A stretch of DNA of 43,458 nt from an uncultured Lachnospiraceae bacterium (GTDB lineage Bacteria > Bacillota > Clostridia > Lachnospirales > Lachnospiraceae): NCBI GenBank assembly GCA_900539715.1, contig UQDA01000022.1:1-43458 (forward strand), given 5' to 3'. Positions 32,567 to 40,628 of this stretch are shown in pieces. Positions within the stretch are counted from its first letter, which is position 1. Every line of letters begins with the position of its first letter. The position numbers and the translations under genes are program-made. The notes under the pieces were generated by a model, which worked only from the letters and a program-made list of their open reading frames with translations, searched no databases and was not told where the DNA came from.

Positions 32567-33664
32567 TCATTTGTAAATTTTTTCCAGCGTATCCATTCTT
32601 GCACCGAGATTTGCGAGCATCAGATCCAGCACGGTCAAAGCCGCCATGCTTTCGACAACAACAACGGCGCGGGGAACGATGACCGGATCGTGGCGTCCCT
32701 TTATCTGTAAAATATGTTCCCGGTGGTCCCTGCCGACTGTCTGCTGGGGCTGAAAGATGGACGGGGTAGGCTTGATATGGGCGCGCAGGATGACGGGTGA
32801 GCCGTCGCTGATGCCGCCCAAAATGCCGCCGGCATGGTTTGTTTTTTTGGAAATCGAACCGTCTTTCATGCAGAAGGAGTCGTTGTTGTCAGAACCCTTT
32901 GCCCGGGAAACAGCCGTTCCGTCTCCGAGCTCCACGGCTTTGACTGCGCCGATGGACATGACGGCGGCAGAAAGACGCGCGTCCAGCTTGTCAAAAACGG
33001 GTTCTCCAATCCCGGCAGGGATGCCGGTGATGAGACATTCGATGACACCGCCTGCGGAATCCTGCTGCCTGATGCATTCGGAAAGGTATTGCTCCGCCTG
33101 CAGAGAGGCGTTCCGATCAGGCATGCAGGTAGGAGTTTCGAGGATAGCGGCAGTATCAAAGGCGGACGGGTCGATGGAAACGGGACCGATGGATTTTGTG
33201 TAAGCGCAAATCTGTATCCCAAGCTGATTTAAAATGCGTAGAGCGATGGCGCCTGCGGCGACCCTCCCGGCGGTCTCACGGCCGGAGGAGCGTCCGCCGC
33301 CCCGGTAATCACGGAAACCGTATTTTTCATCGAACGTATAGTCTGCATGTCCCGGACGGTAGTTTTCTGCGATGTCCGTATAGTCGGCAGAGCGCTGGGA
33401 GGTGTTCGGGATGAGCAGGGAAATGGGGGTCCCGGTCGTTTTACCTTCAAAGACGCCGGAAAGAATCTGCACTTTATCGGATTCCCTGCGCTGGGTGGCA
33501 AACTGTGTGGAGCCCGGCTTCCTGCGGTCGAGATAAGGCTGGATATCATCTTCGCTCAGGCAAAGACCCGCAGGGCAGCCGTCCACGACCGCGCCGAGGG
33601 CAGGACCGTGTGATTCACCCCATGTAGTGACTCTGAAATGATTTCCGAATATTGAACCGGACAT
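32567..33664 (-). CDS. aroC: Chorismate synthase
   Basis: A 365-residue enzyme making chorismate from 5-enolpyruvylshikimate 3-phosphate with reduced FMN, the last step of the common aromatic pathway. The N-terminal GNHFRVTTWGESHGPALGAV is the family signature 1; YGFRDYRGGGRSSGRETAGRVAAGA is a second FMN/substrate region, and the C-terminal RHDPVIVPRAV is a third. ATG 33664 with AAAGGAG is chosen over 33709. Length is normal. It stands apart from other aro genes and is driven by a promoter that interleaves with that of the divergent acyltransferase gene. Confidence 0.97.
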   Translation of the reverse strand: MSGSIFGNHFRVTTWGESHGPALGAVVDGCPAGLCLSEDDIQPYLDRRKPGSTQFATQRRESDKVQILSGVFEGKTTGTPISLLIPNTSQRSADYTDIAENYRPGHADYTFDEKYGFRDYRGGGRSSGRETAGRVAAGAIALRILNQLGIQICAYTKSIGPVSIDPSAFDTAAILETPTCMPDRNASLQAEQYLSECIRQQDSAGGVIECLITGIPAGIGEPVFDKLDARLSAAVMSIGAVKAVELGDGTAVSRAKGSDNNDSFCMKDGSISKKTNHAGGILGGISDGSPVILRAHIKPTPSIFQPQQTVGRDHREHILQIKGRHDPVIVPRAVVVVESMAALTVLDLMLANLGARMDTLEKIYK

Positions 33665-33697
33665 ATGGACACTCCTTTTGCTGTATAAATTTTCCTT

Positions 33698-33726
33698 AGT
33701 ATAAAACATTTTTTTGACGGATACAA
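33698..33726 (-). promoter_or_regulatory. Promoter of aroC
   Basis: On the minus strand, TTGTAT (33726-33721) and TATACT (33703-33698) lie 17 bp apart. The -35 box falls inside the spacer of the plus-strand promoter at 33714-33742. Confidence 0.55.
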
Positions 33727-33742
33727 GGGAATCTGTTATACT
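33714..33742 (+). promoter_or_regulatory. Promoter of the acyltransferase gene
   Basis: TTGACG (33714-33719) and TATACT (33737-33742) lie 17 bp apart, with an expected start near 33749 and a leader of about 120 nt that contains no evident terminator. Confidence 0.6.
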
Positions 33743-33867
33743 GGCGGAAGGAATATTGCGGTGGGTTTATACAGATACAGAAAAAATGCAATTACGGAAG
33801 AACTGGTAGAATGAAGTGGGTCTGCCGTTTTGCGGTAACGCCGGACGGACTTTTGAGGGAGGAAGAA

Positions 33868-35022
33868 ATGAAAAAGACAAGGCAGGCGAATCTGGAGCTT
33901 CTGCGCATTTTCGCCATGGTGATGGTAGTGACCGCGCATTTGGTCAATCACGGAAATATGATTTATGGGGCGCAGCCGGGAACAGCATCCTATTATGTGG
34001 TATGGACGCTGTTTGGCGTGTCATTTGTATGTATCAATGTGTACCTGCTTATCAGCAGCTATTTTTTGGTGGAATCCAGGTTTTCTTTGTGGAAGCTGGT
34101 AAAAATGGTTGTTCAGGTATTTTTTTATGCATTTGGCATTACGCTTATTTTCTGGCTGTTTACGGACGTGCCGCATGAATTGAAGTATATGGTCTATTCA
34201 GTGCTTCCGGTCTCGTCGGATTTTTACTGGTTCGTATCGATGTATGTGGGCATGTACCTGTTGGCCCCGCTGATGAATAAGCTGATAAGATCCCTGACGA
34301 AACGTCAGCTGGAATGTGCGATGGCGCTGGGTTTTGTGCTCGTATCCGCGTGGCCGAATATTTTTTATTTTTCATCGGCGCTCAATACGGCGGGCGGGGT
34401 GAGTATCGCCTGGTTTCTGGTCGTCTATCTGTTCGGCGCATATCTGCGGCTGTATTATGTGCCTGACGGAAAGTTCGGCAAATGGTTTTTCCGTGCGGTG
34501 ATAGCGGCGCTCCTTATCCCGGTCAGCCGTTTTGTGATAGAAGCCCTTTTAAAGACGCCGCTTGGCAAGATAGGGATTCTGGAGGATCTGATGTGGGGCT
34601 ACAGTGTGTTCTTTACATACAGTTCCATGCTCGTGACTGCCGCGTCAGTGCTTTTGTTCATGGCGTTTTTAAACCTGAAGAGCCCGGGAGGAAGGGCTGC
34701 TGCATTGATCAATACGGTCGCGGGGGCTTCGTTCGGCGTCTATCTGATACATGACCATTATTATATCCGGGAAAGTTTCTGGATGAAGATAGACGGGACG
34801 GCATGGCTCGGAAAATGGTATTTGCTTCCGGCATGTATCGGGATGATACTGATGATTTATGCGGTATGTACGCTGATCGAGCTTGTGCGCCAGGGGATTT
34901 TTTACGGGTTTGAGCACAGCGAACGGATTTCGGGATTTTTCTATGGACTGGATGAAAAATTGCGAAGAATATGGCATGGTATGCCGCAGGAAGACAAAAA
35001 CAGAAAGCTGCGGCAAAAATGA
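33868..35022 (+). CDS. Membrane acyltransferase, family 3
   Basis: A 384-residue integral membrane protein of the acyltransferase_3 / OafA-like family, with about ten hydrophobic segments. The N-terminal RQANLELLRIFAMVMVVTAH with the conserved His at about residue 22 is the family's active-site region. Such enzymes move acetyl or succinyl groups onto cell-wall or surface polysaccharides. The acceptor is unknown. ATG 33868 has GGAGG five bases upstream and is preferred over 33811. The gene is followed at 50 bp by tgt, with which it may be co-transcribed, but no functional link is evident. Confidence 0.88.
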   Translation: MKKTRQANLELLRIFAMVMVVTAHLVNHGNMIYGAQPGTASYYVVWTLFGVSFVCINVYLLISSYFLVESRFSLWKLVKMVVQVFFYAFGITLIFWLFTDVPHELKYMVYSVLPVSSDFYWFVSMYVGMYLLAPLMNKLIRSLTKRQLECAMALGFVLVSAWPNIFYFSSALNTAGGVSIAWFLVVYLFGAYLRLYYVPDGKFGKWFFRAVIAALLIPVSRFVIEALLKTPLGKIGILEDLMWGYSVFFTYSSMLVTAASVLLFMAFLNLKSPGGRAAALINTVAGASFGVYLIHDHYYIRESFWMKIDGTAWLGKWYLLPACIGMILMIYAVCTLIELVRQGIFYGFEHSERISGFFYGLDEKLRRIWHGMPQEDKNRKLRQK

Positions 35023-35073
35023 AACAGATAAAAAGAAAAAATGGGAGAAAAGGAGAAAAAGCGCTTGGAAAAA

Positions 35074-36219
35074 ATGAAATATGAAGTATTAAAAAGGGAA
35101 GGACGCGCAAAAAGAGCAGTTATGGAAACCGTTCACGGAACGATCCAGACGCCGGTGTTTATGAATGTAGGGACAGTGGCTGCGATCAAAGGTGCAGTTT
35201 CCACAGAGGATCTGGAGGGAATCGGAACTCAGGTGGAGCTGTCGAACACCTATCATCTGCATGTGCGCCCCGGAGATGAGAAAATCAAAGCGCTGGGAGG
35301 ACTTCATCAGTTTATGTCATGGAATAAACCGATTTTGACCGATTCCGGCGGATTTCAGGTATTTTCCCTTGCAGGTCTTCGTAAAATAAAAGAAGAGGGA
35401 GTGACGTTCCGCTGTCATATTGACGGACATAAGATATTTATGGGACCGGAGGAGAGTATGCGCATCCAGTCCAATCTGGCTTCCACCATTGCGATGGCAT
35501 TTGATGAATGTGCTCCGGCGAAAGCGGAAAGAAGCTATGTGCAGCCTTCCGTTGACCGCACCACCAGATGGCTGGCGCGTTGTCAGAAGGAGATGGCGCG
35601 TTTGAACAGCCTGGAGGATACGATCAATAAACAGCAGCTTTTATTCGGTATCAATCAGGGGGCGATATATCCGGATATCCGTATCGAGCATGCGAAGCGC
35701 ATCGCGGATATGAATTTGGACGGTTATGCGGTAGGCGGTCTTGCAGTGGGCGAGACACACGAGGAGATGTATCATATCTTAGAAGAGACGGTGCCGTATC
35801 TTCCGGTGGATAAGCCGACCTATCTGATGGGTGTAGGAACTCCGGCCAATATTTTGGAAGCGGTAGAGCGCGGAGTGGACTTTTTTGACTGCGTTTATCC
35901 GACACGTAACGGCAGACATGGACATTTGTACACCAATTTTGGGAAAATCAATCTGTTTAATGCCAAGTATGAGCTGGATACCCGCCCGATCGAGCCGGGC
36001 TGCCAGTGTCCGGCCTGCAGACGTTATTCCCGCGCCTATATCCGGCATTTGCTAAAGGCAAAGGAGATGCTCGGTATGCGTTTGTGCGTGCTTCATAATC
36101 TGTATTTTTATAATACGATGATGACAGAAATCAGAGATGCACTCGATAGGGGAGAATTTGCCGCATATAAGAAGCAGAAACTTGACGGAATGCAAAGTAT
36201 TGTGTATGATAGACAGTAG
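35074..36219 (+). CDS. tgt: Queuine/preQ1 tRNA-guanine transglycosylase
   Basis: A 381-residue enzyme that exchanges guanine 34 of certain tRNAs for preQ1 in queuosine synthesis. Catalytic residues are visible in LTDSGGFQVFSL (Asp, general acid/base) and VDFFDCVYPTRNGRHG (Asp nucleophile). The zinc site is CQCPACRRYSRAYIRHL plus a His in CVLHNLYFYN. ATG 35074 matches the family start and length; ATG 35041 would add 11 basic residues. No queuosine biosynthesis genes (queCDEF, queA) are in the window, so preQ1 is either made elsewhere or salvaged. It is followed by yajC, a common partner of tgt. Confidence 0.97.
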   Translation: MKYEVLKREGRAKRAVMETVHGTIQTPVFMNVGTVAAIKGAVSTEDLEGIGTQVELSNTYHLHVRPGDEKIKALGGLHQFMSWNKPILTDSGGFQVFSLAGLRKIKEEGVTFRCHIDGHKIFMGPEESMRIQSNLASTIAMAFDECAPAKAERSYVQPSVDRTTRWLARCQKEMARLNSLEDTINKQQLLFGINQGAIYPDIRIEHAKRIADMNLDGYAVGGLAVGETHEEMYHILEETVPYLPVDKPTYLMGVGTPANILEAVERGVDFFDCVYPTRNGRHGHLYTNFGKINLFNAKYELDTRPIEPGCQCPACRRYSRAYIRHLLKAKEMLGMRLCVLHNLYFYNTMMTEIRDALDRGEFAAYKKQKLDGMQSIVYDRQ

Positions 36220-36280
36220 ACCTTACGAACATGGATATAGTTAAGGTTATCAGTACACAATGCAGGAGGAATGACAAAGA

Positions 36281-36628
36281 ATGGGTACTTTACTGACAGC
36301 AGCGCAGGCGGCGCCGGGTCCCGGAAGCATGTTTCCGATCATTTTGATGTATGTTGTAATTTTCGGTGTATTTTTCTACTTCGTGCTTTATCGCCCGCAG
36401 AAGAAAGAACAGAAGAAAACGGCGGCTATGCTGTCTACGCTGGAGATTGGCGACTGCGTATTGACCAGCAGCGGTTTTTACGGAATTATCATCGACATTA
36501 CAGATGATACTGTGATCGTAGAGTTTGGCAACAACAAAAACTGCCGTATCCCTATGCAGAAAAGTGCGATCGCGCAGGTTGAAAAGGCAGATGCAGAGAG
36601 TGCGCCGGAACCTGCCAAGAAGAAATAA
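36281..36628 (+). CDS. yajC: Preprotein translocase subunit YajC
   Basis: A 115-residue protein with a single N-terminal membrane segment (about 18-37, FPIILMYVVIFGVFFYFVLY), then the family's YRPQKKEQKK and a small beta-rich cytoplasmic domain (LEIGDCVLTSSGFYGIIIDI, VEFGNNKNCRIPMQKSAIAQV). YajC associates with SecDF-SecYEG and helps protein export. The tgt-yajC pairing is a widespread gene order. AGGAGG lies 11 bases before the ATG. A terminator follows. Confidence 0.95.
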   Translation: MGTLLTAAQAAPGPGSMFPIILMYVVIFGVFFYFVLYRPQKKEQKKTAAMLSTLEIGDCVLTSSGFYGIIIDITDDTVIVEFGNNKNCRIPMQKSAIAQVEKADAESAPEPAKKK

Positions 36629-36639
36629 TACAGGCAAAC

Positions 36640-36666
36640 AAAGGAATCGGGCAGCCGATTCCTTTT
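36640..36666 (+). terminator. Intrinsic terminator after yajC
   Basis: A perfect 11-bp stem, AAAGGAATCGG pairing with CCGATTCCTTT, closed by a GCAG loop and ending in TTTT. The next gene begins only about 40 bases later. Confidence 0.8.
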
Positions 36667-36702
36667 GTGTATCTCGATATCGGGCGGAAAGGAATGGTTA
36701 AA

Positions 36703-37692
36703 ATGAGAGTTGTAGACATGCACTGCGATACGATAGGGGCGATATTTGACAATCCTCAGAAAAACTGGACTCTGGCGGACAATGAGCTCCATATGCGTCT
36801 GGATAAAATGAAGGAGGGCGGATATTTTCTGCAGAATTTTGCCCTGTTTGTATACGCATCCAGGGGCGAGAGCTATTTTGAAAAGGCGATGGCGATGGCG
36901 GACTGCTTTGACCGACAGATGGCGCTGTTTGCGGATGAGATATGTCAGGTACGAAGCTGGAAGGAGATTGAGGAAAACAGCAGGACAGGGAAAATGAGCG
37001 CTCTTCTGACGCTGGAAGAGGGAGCGGTATGCGAAGGGAGTATGGAAAAACTGCATGCTTTTTATGACAGAGGCGTGCGTATGATGACGCTGACATGGAA
37101 TTTCCCGAACGAGATAGGCTTTCCGAACATCCATATGCCTGAAAACGGGGGAGAACCCGATTTTACCGTGCCGGAAACAGAAAGAGGGTTGACAGAGTTT
37201 GGTTTTGACCTGATCGAAGAGATGCAGCGGATAGGAATGATAGTGGATGTGTCCCATCTTTCAGATGCGGGCTTTTATGATGTGGCGTCCCATGCGAAAA
37301 AGCCGTTCGTGGCGAGTCATTCCGATGCCCGCTCAGTCTGCAGGGCAGTCCGCAATCTGACCGACGATATGATACGCACGCTGGCAGAAAAGGGCGGTGT
37401 GACAGGTCTGAATTACTGCGCGGACTTTTTGTCGGATGGTGTGCCCGGCATATCAAATGAAGGTACGCTCGAAGCCATAGTGCGGCATGCAAAGCATATC
37501 GTAAACGTTGGTGGTGAAGATTGTCTGGGACTTGGAAGTGATTTTGACGGAATCCCTACGCATGCTGAGCTCACGGGGGCGGATAAGCTGCCGCTTTTGG
37601 ACAGAGCACTGTCAAAGGCCGGGTTTACACAGAGACAGAGGGAAAAAATATTTTCTGAAAATGTGCTGAGAGTTTATCGGGAGATACTATAG
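36703..37692 (+). CDS. M19 family membrane dipeptidase
   Basis: A 329-residue zinc dipeptidase of family M19 (renal dipeptidase type), which cleaves dipeptides including D-amino acid-containing ones. Metal ligands are visible: His7 and Asp9 in DMHCDT, Glu in LTLEEGAV, and His in VDVSHLSDAG and VASHSDARS, with Asp in GSDFDGI near the end. There is no signal peptide, so it acts in the cytoplasm, for example on imported cell-wall or dietary dipeptides. ATG 36703 gives good spacing from AAAGGA; ATG 36694 abuts it and is less likely. The LacI gene follows 10 bp later, so both may share a transcript. Confidence 0.92.
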   Translation: MRVVDMHCDTIGAIFDNPQKNWTLADNELHMRLDKMKEGGYFLQNFALFVYASRGESYFEKAMAMADCFDRQMALFADEICQVRSWKEIEENSRTGKMSALLTLEEGAVCEGSMEKLHAFYDRGVRMMTLTWNFPNEIGFPNIHMPENGGEPDFTVPETERGLTEFGFDLIEEMQRIGMIVDVSHLSDAGFYDVASHAKKPFVASHSDARSVCRAVRNLTDDMIRTLAEKGGVTGLNYCADFLSDGVPGISNEGTLEAIVRHAKHIVNVGGEDCLGLGSDFDGIPTHAELTGADKLPLLDRALSKAGFTQRQREKIFSENVLRVYREIL

Positions 37693-37702
37693 GAGCGGTG
37701 AT

Positions 37703-38680
37703 ATGAACATCAATGAAATTGCGGAGCTGGCAGGCGTATCGCGGGCAACGGTGTCGCGGTACTTTAACGATGGATATGTGAGCGCCCAGAAACGGGAAAT
37801 GATACAGCGGGTGATAGAGGAGACAGGTTATAAACCGTCGGCGCAGGCACAGATGCTCCGGACGAAAAAGACCAGACAGGTCGGTGTCATCATCCCGAAG
37901 ATAAATTCCGAATCTATCAGCCGTATGGTAGCGGGCATCAGTATGGAATTAAAGGCTGCCGGCTTCTGGCTCCTCCTTGCGGATACGGAAAACGAGGAGC
38001 GGGAAGAGGTGGAATATCTGAAGCTGTTTTCCCAGAATCAGGTGGACGGTATCATTTTGGTAGGCACGATCGTTACGCCTGCCCATAAAAAGGCGCTGCA
38101 GGCGCTCCGCGTTCCGGCTGTGGTTCTCGGACAGAAGGTGGACGGCTATTCCTGCGTCTATCAGGACGATTATAATGCGGCAAAGGAAGCTACCCGCATC
38201 CTTTTAAAAGGAGCAAAAACAGCGGGCTGCATCGGCGTGACCAGACGCGATAAGGCTGCCGGAGAGGCGCGTTTTCAGGGATTTTTGGATGCGGTAAAGG
38301 AAGCGGGGATTTTGTGGGATGAGAGCTTTTACGAGGAAAGCGGTTTTTCCGCAGAGGACGGCTACGAGGCGATGAAGCGGCTCAGAAAAAGGCATCCCGA
38401 TCTGGACGCGGTATTCGGGGCGACGGATACTGTTGCCCTGGGCGCGCTGGGGTGTCTGCAGGAGGACGGTGTGAAGGTGCCCGGGCAGACGGCCGTCTCG
38501 GGCGTGGGCGATACCGTTCCGGGACGCATCATCATGCCCGGGCTTTCCAGCGTCCACTTTTTTTATCAGACGAGCGGGCAGGAGGCGGCGAGGCTGCTGC
38601 TTGAGCTGATGAACGGAAATCCTGCCGGGAAAGAAGTCAAGATGGGTTATCGGCTTCAGACGAGGGGAACGACCCGCTAA
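37703..38680 (+). CDS. scrR: LacI family regulator, probable sucrose operon repressor
   Basis: A 325-residue repressor with an N-terminal LacI helix-turn-helix and hinge (NINEIAELAGVSRATVSRYF, then SAQAQMLRTKKTRQ) and a periplasmic-binding-type effector domain from about residue 60 (VGVIIPKINSESISRMVAGI). The HTH-hinge sequence is the type seen next to sucrose PTS genes in Clostridia, and the sucrose operon lies 1.9 kb downstream with a LacI-type palindrome at its promoter. Repression relieved by sucrose-6-phosphate or fructose is inferred. GGAGCGGTGAT precedes the start. The symbol rests on this context rather than on direct proof. Confidence 0.78.
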   Translation: MNINEIAELAGVSRATVSRYFNDGYVSAQKREMIQRVIEETGYKPSAQAQMLRTKKTRQVGVIIPKINSESISRMVAGISMELKAAGFWLLLADTENEEREEVEYLKLFSQNQVDGIILVGTIVTPAHKKALQALRVPAVVLGQKVDGYSCVYQDDYNAAKEATRILLKGAKTAGCIGVTRRDKAAGEARFQGFLDAVKEAGILWDESFYEESGFSAEDGYEAMKRLRKRHPDLDAVFGATDTVALGALGCLQEDGVKVPGQTAVSGVGDTVPGRIIMPGLSSVHFFYQTSGQEAARLLLELMNGNPAGKEVKMGYRLQTRGTTR

Positions 38681-38785
38681 AGAAAGTTTTAAGAATTGCT
38701 TTGGAAAAGCTTTCTCAAATTCTAACGGTCATATTCAGCATTTCCATATATCCTTATCTCATCAAGAGAAAGGGAGGAATGTGGA

Positions 38786-39325
38786 ATGAACGCTTCATGT
38801 GATACTTCGGACATTCAGACAAAAAACAAAAAAAGAATATGGCAGACGGTTTTGGTCGTAGCGCTGGCAGTGTGCGCGCTGCCGGTGCTCGTGCCCCTCA
38901 TAATCTGTCTTGGAGCCGGAGGGCTGGGAATCCTCGTTGCAGTCGGGGCAGGTATTGCAGCTTTGGCAGTCGCGGCGGGGAGCTGCGTGCTCGGTCTTGT
39001 GGTGGCAGGAGGAGCGTGCATTGCCGGCGCGGTCATCTGCATGGCAGCAATGTTCTTTGGCGGAGCCGCAGGGATAGGCGTCGGGATAGTGGCGATGTTC
39101 CGGACGCCAGCCAGCGGCCTTGCGATATTCGGGGCGAGCCTGATGCTGCTTTCGGGCGCCGTTTTAGGCGGCCTTGTGACGGCGCTTATCATCATGCTTT
39201 TGAAAAAAGCAGTGGTGTGGGCGAAAGGAAAGGCGGCTGTCAGAAGGGAGCGCAGGGCGGCGAAAAAAGCGATTTCCTGTGAAAAGCAGGACGGAGAAAG
39301 CGAGGGAGCATATCATGAAGAATAA
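38786..39325 (+). CDS. Gly/Ala-rich multi-span membrane protein
   Basis: A 179-residue protein with three or four strongly hydrophobic, Gly/Ala/Val-rich segments spanning about residues 20-145 (LVVALAVCALPVLVPLIICL, GLGILVAVGAGIAALAVAAG, then two more). It ends in a highly basic cytoplasmic tail (KGKAAVRRERRAAKKA). It resembles the membrane half of DUF1700-type proteins that partner DUF4097 proteins, but lacks their N-terminal helical domain. GGGAGG supports the start, and its last 11 bases overlap the next gene, so the two are translationally coupled. Function unknown; envelope stress or surface organisation is a guess from relatives. Confidence 0.75.
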   Translation: MNASCDTSDIQTKNKKRIWQTVLVVALAVCALPVLVPLIICLGAGGLGILVAVGAGIAALAVAAGSCVLGLVVAGGACIAGAVICMAAMFFGGAAGIGVGIVAMFRTPASGLAIFGASLMLLSGAVLGGLVTALIIMLLKKAVVWAKGKAAVRRERRAAKKAISCEKQDGESEGAYHEE

Positions 39326-40298
39326 ATGGGTAAAACGGCTTTTGCTTGCTTCGGCGGCGGGGATTTTGGCGGGAGGCATCTGCGTTGGAGCAGGTACGGC
39401 GATGGGCGGTTCACCGATGTTTTATGTGAATGCACAGGGTATTCATGTAAAGGAGGACCAGAAGCCTGAGGACAGCGCGGACTACAGGCTGGAAGCGACA
39501 GAAACGGGAACCCTGCAGAATATACATATCGATATGGCAGAAGCGGATATCCGGCTCGTTTCGGGAGAACGGTTTGCGGCGGAATATGTTTTGAACGGGC
39601 AGCGGCTTGCGCCGGGGTACAGCGTTTCCGGCGGGACGCTGACGATAACGGAAAGCAGCAGCTGGAAAAGCGGAGCAAATTTCCATTTTTGGGGAGGAAT
39701 GTGGGAATCCGAAGAGGGGAGCGTTTCCCCGTATGTGCAGATAACGGTTCCGAAGAACGCCGTTTTATCGGATGTGGAGCTGTCAAATAAGTATGGGGAT
39801 ATCAGGATAGATACAAAATTAAACGCAAAAAACCTGACGGTCCGCGCGGAAAACGGAGAGGTGCGCATGGAAGACTGGAACGGCGGCAGCTTTGAGCTGG
39901 AAATGACGTACGGGGAATTCCGCGGCGGAAGCCTGTCCGGAAAGAACGTGGATATCCAGAGTGAAAGCGGCGGCGTTTCCCTCGGCGGATTGAAGGCGGA
40001 TGCCGCCGAGGTGGAGATGGAATACGGGGAACTGGAGGCGACGCTGGAAAAGCCCTGCAGACTCAATATCCAAAACGGAAATGGAAATATCCTGCTTCTT
40101 TTAAACGGCTCTGAAAAAGAGTATAGCCTGAACCTTTATACGGAATACGGGATCATTTCGACGCCGCGGAAAACGGTCGAGCCGTATGAGGATGAGGGGG
40201 ACAGCGGTGCAGAGTACATAAGGACAGGCTCCGGAAAGGCGGAGATATATGCAGATGCGGAATATGGGGACATCACCGTGCGGGAGCTGAAAAAATAA
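39315..40298 (+). CDS. DUF4097 beta-helix-like surface protein
   Basis: A 327-residue protein with an N-terminal signal or anchor segment (KRLLLASAAGILAGGICVGA, about residues 5-25). It is followed by a repeat-rich beta-solenoid-like domain of the DUF4097 (putative adhesin) family. Recurring strands include IHIDMAEADIRLVSGE, VELSNKYGDIRIDTKLNA, LTVRAENGEVRMEDWNG and a final AEYGDITVREL, with the family's G-[DE]-[IV] turns. It is probably exported and membrane-anchored by the uncleaved segment. ATG 39315 overlaps the preceding gene and is preferred over 39279. A strong hairpin follows. Exact role unknown. Confidence 0.85.
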   Translation: MKNKWVKRLLLASAAGILAGGICVGAGTAMGGSPMFYVNAQGIHVKEDQKPEDSADYRLEATETGTLQNIHIDMAEADIRLVSGERFAAEYVLNGQRLAPGYSVSGGTLTITESSSWKSGANFHFWGGMWESEEGSVSPYVQITVPKNAVLSDVELSNKYGDIRIDTKLNAKNLTVRAENGEVRMEDWNGGSFELEMTYGEFRGGSLSGKNVDIQSESGGVSLGGLKADAAEVEMEYGELEATLEKPCRLNIQNGNGNILLLLNGSEKEYSLNLYTEYGIISTPRKTVEPYEDEGDSGAEYIRTGSGKAEIYADAEYGDITVRELKK

Positions 40299-40341
40299 CA
40301 GGAAAGACAGGAACAGAAAGGGATACCCTTATCCGTCCGGG

Positions 40342-40384
40342 ACGGCAGGAGCCGGGAATGACAGCAATTCCCGGCTTCTGCCGT
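40342..40384 (+). terminator. Terminator hairpin after the DUF4097 gene
   Basis: An 18-bp stem with one G-U pair, ACGGCAGGAGCCGGGAAT against ATTCCCGGCTTCTGCCGT, closed by a 7-nt loop. The T tract after it is weak (TTATTGTT). It isolates the sucrose promoter that follows. Confidence 0.8.
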
Positions 40385-40435
40385 TATTGTTGGTATTCCA
40401 CAAAATATAAAGTTGTATTTTGTCTAAAAAGCGGA

Positions 40436-40465
40436 TTTACAAATGAGACCTGAGCGTTTTATAAT
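40436..40465 (+). promoter_or_regulatory. Promoter of the sucrose operon
   Basis: TTTACA (40436-40441) and TATAAT (40460-40465) lie 18 bp apart, with an expected start near 40472 and a leader of about 155 nt. The rest of the 330-bp gap 40299-40628 holds the terminator upstream and the two operator-like sites. Confidence 0.75.
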
Positions 40466-40477
40466 ATGAACATAAAA

Positions 40478-40493
40478 ATGAGAACGTTCTCAT
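40478..40493. promoter_or_regulatory. Perfect LacI-type operator at the sucrose promoter
   Basis: ATGAGAACGTTCTCAT is a perfect 16-bp palindrome with the central CG typical of LacI-family operators. It lies about +6 to +21 from the expected transcription start, where a bound repressor blocks transcription. The most likely ligand is the LacI regulator encoded at 37703-38680. Confidence 0.75.
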
Positions 40494-40590
40494 AAATAAA
40501 ACACAGATAAATGCATGAAAAAATATTGCAGATATAGGATATATAAAGAAAATGCTACAGATGCTCCAAGCTGAGAAGAAAAGATAAAAT

Positions 40591-40606
40591 ATGAGAACGA
40601 TATCTT
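40591..40606. promoter_or_regulatory. Second, degenerate operator half-site
   Basis: ATGAGAACG is repeated exactly as the left half of the upstream operator, followed by a degenerate right half (ATATCTT). It lies about 20 bases before the scrA start and could be an auxiliary site for repressor looping, 113 bp from the first. Confidence 0.45.
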
Positions 40607-40628
40607 GCAAAGAAAAGGAGAGAGGATT

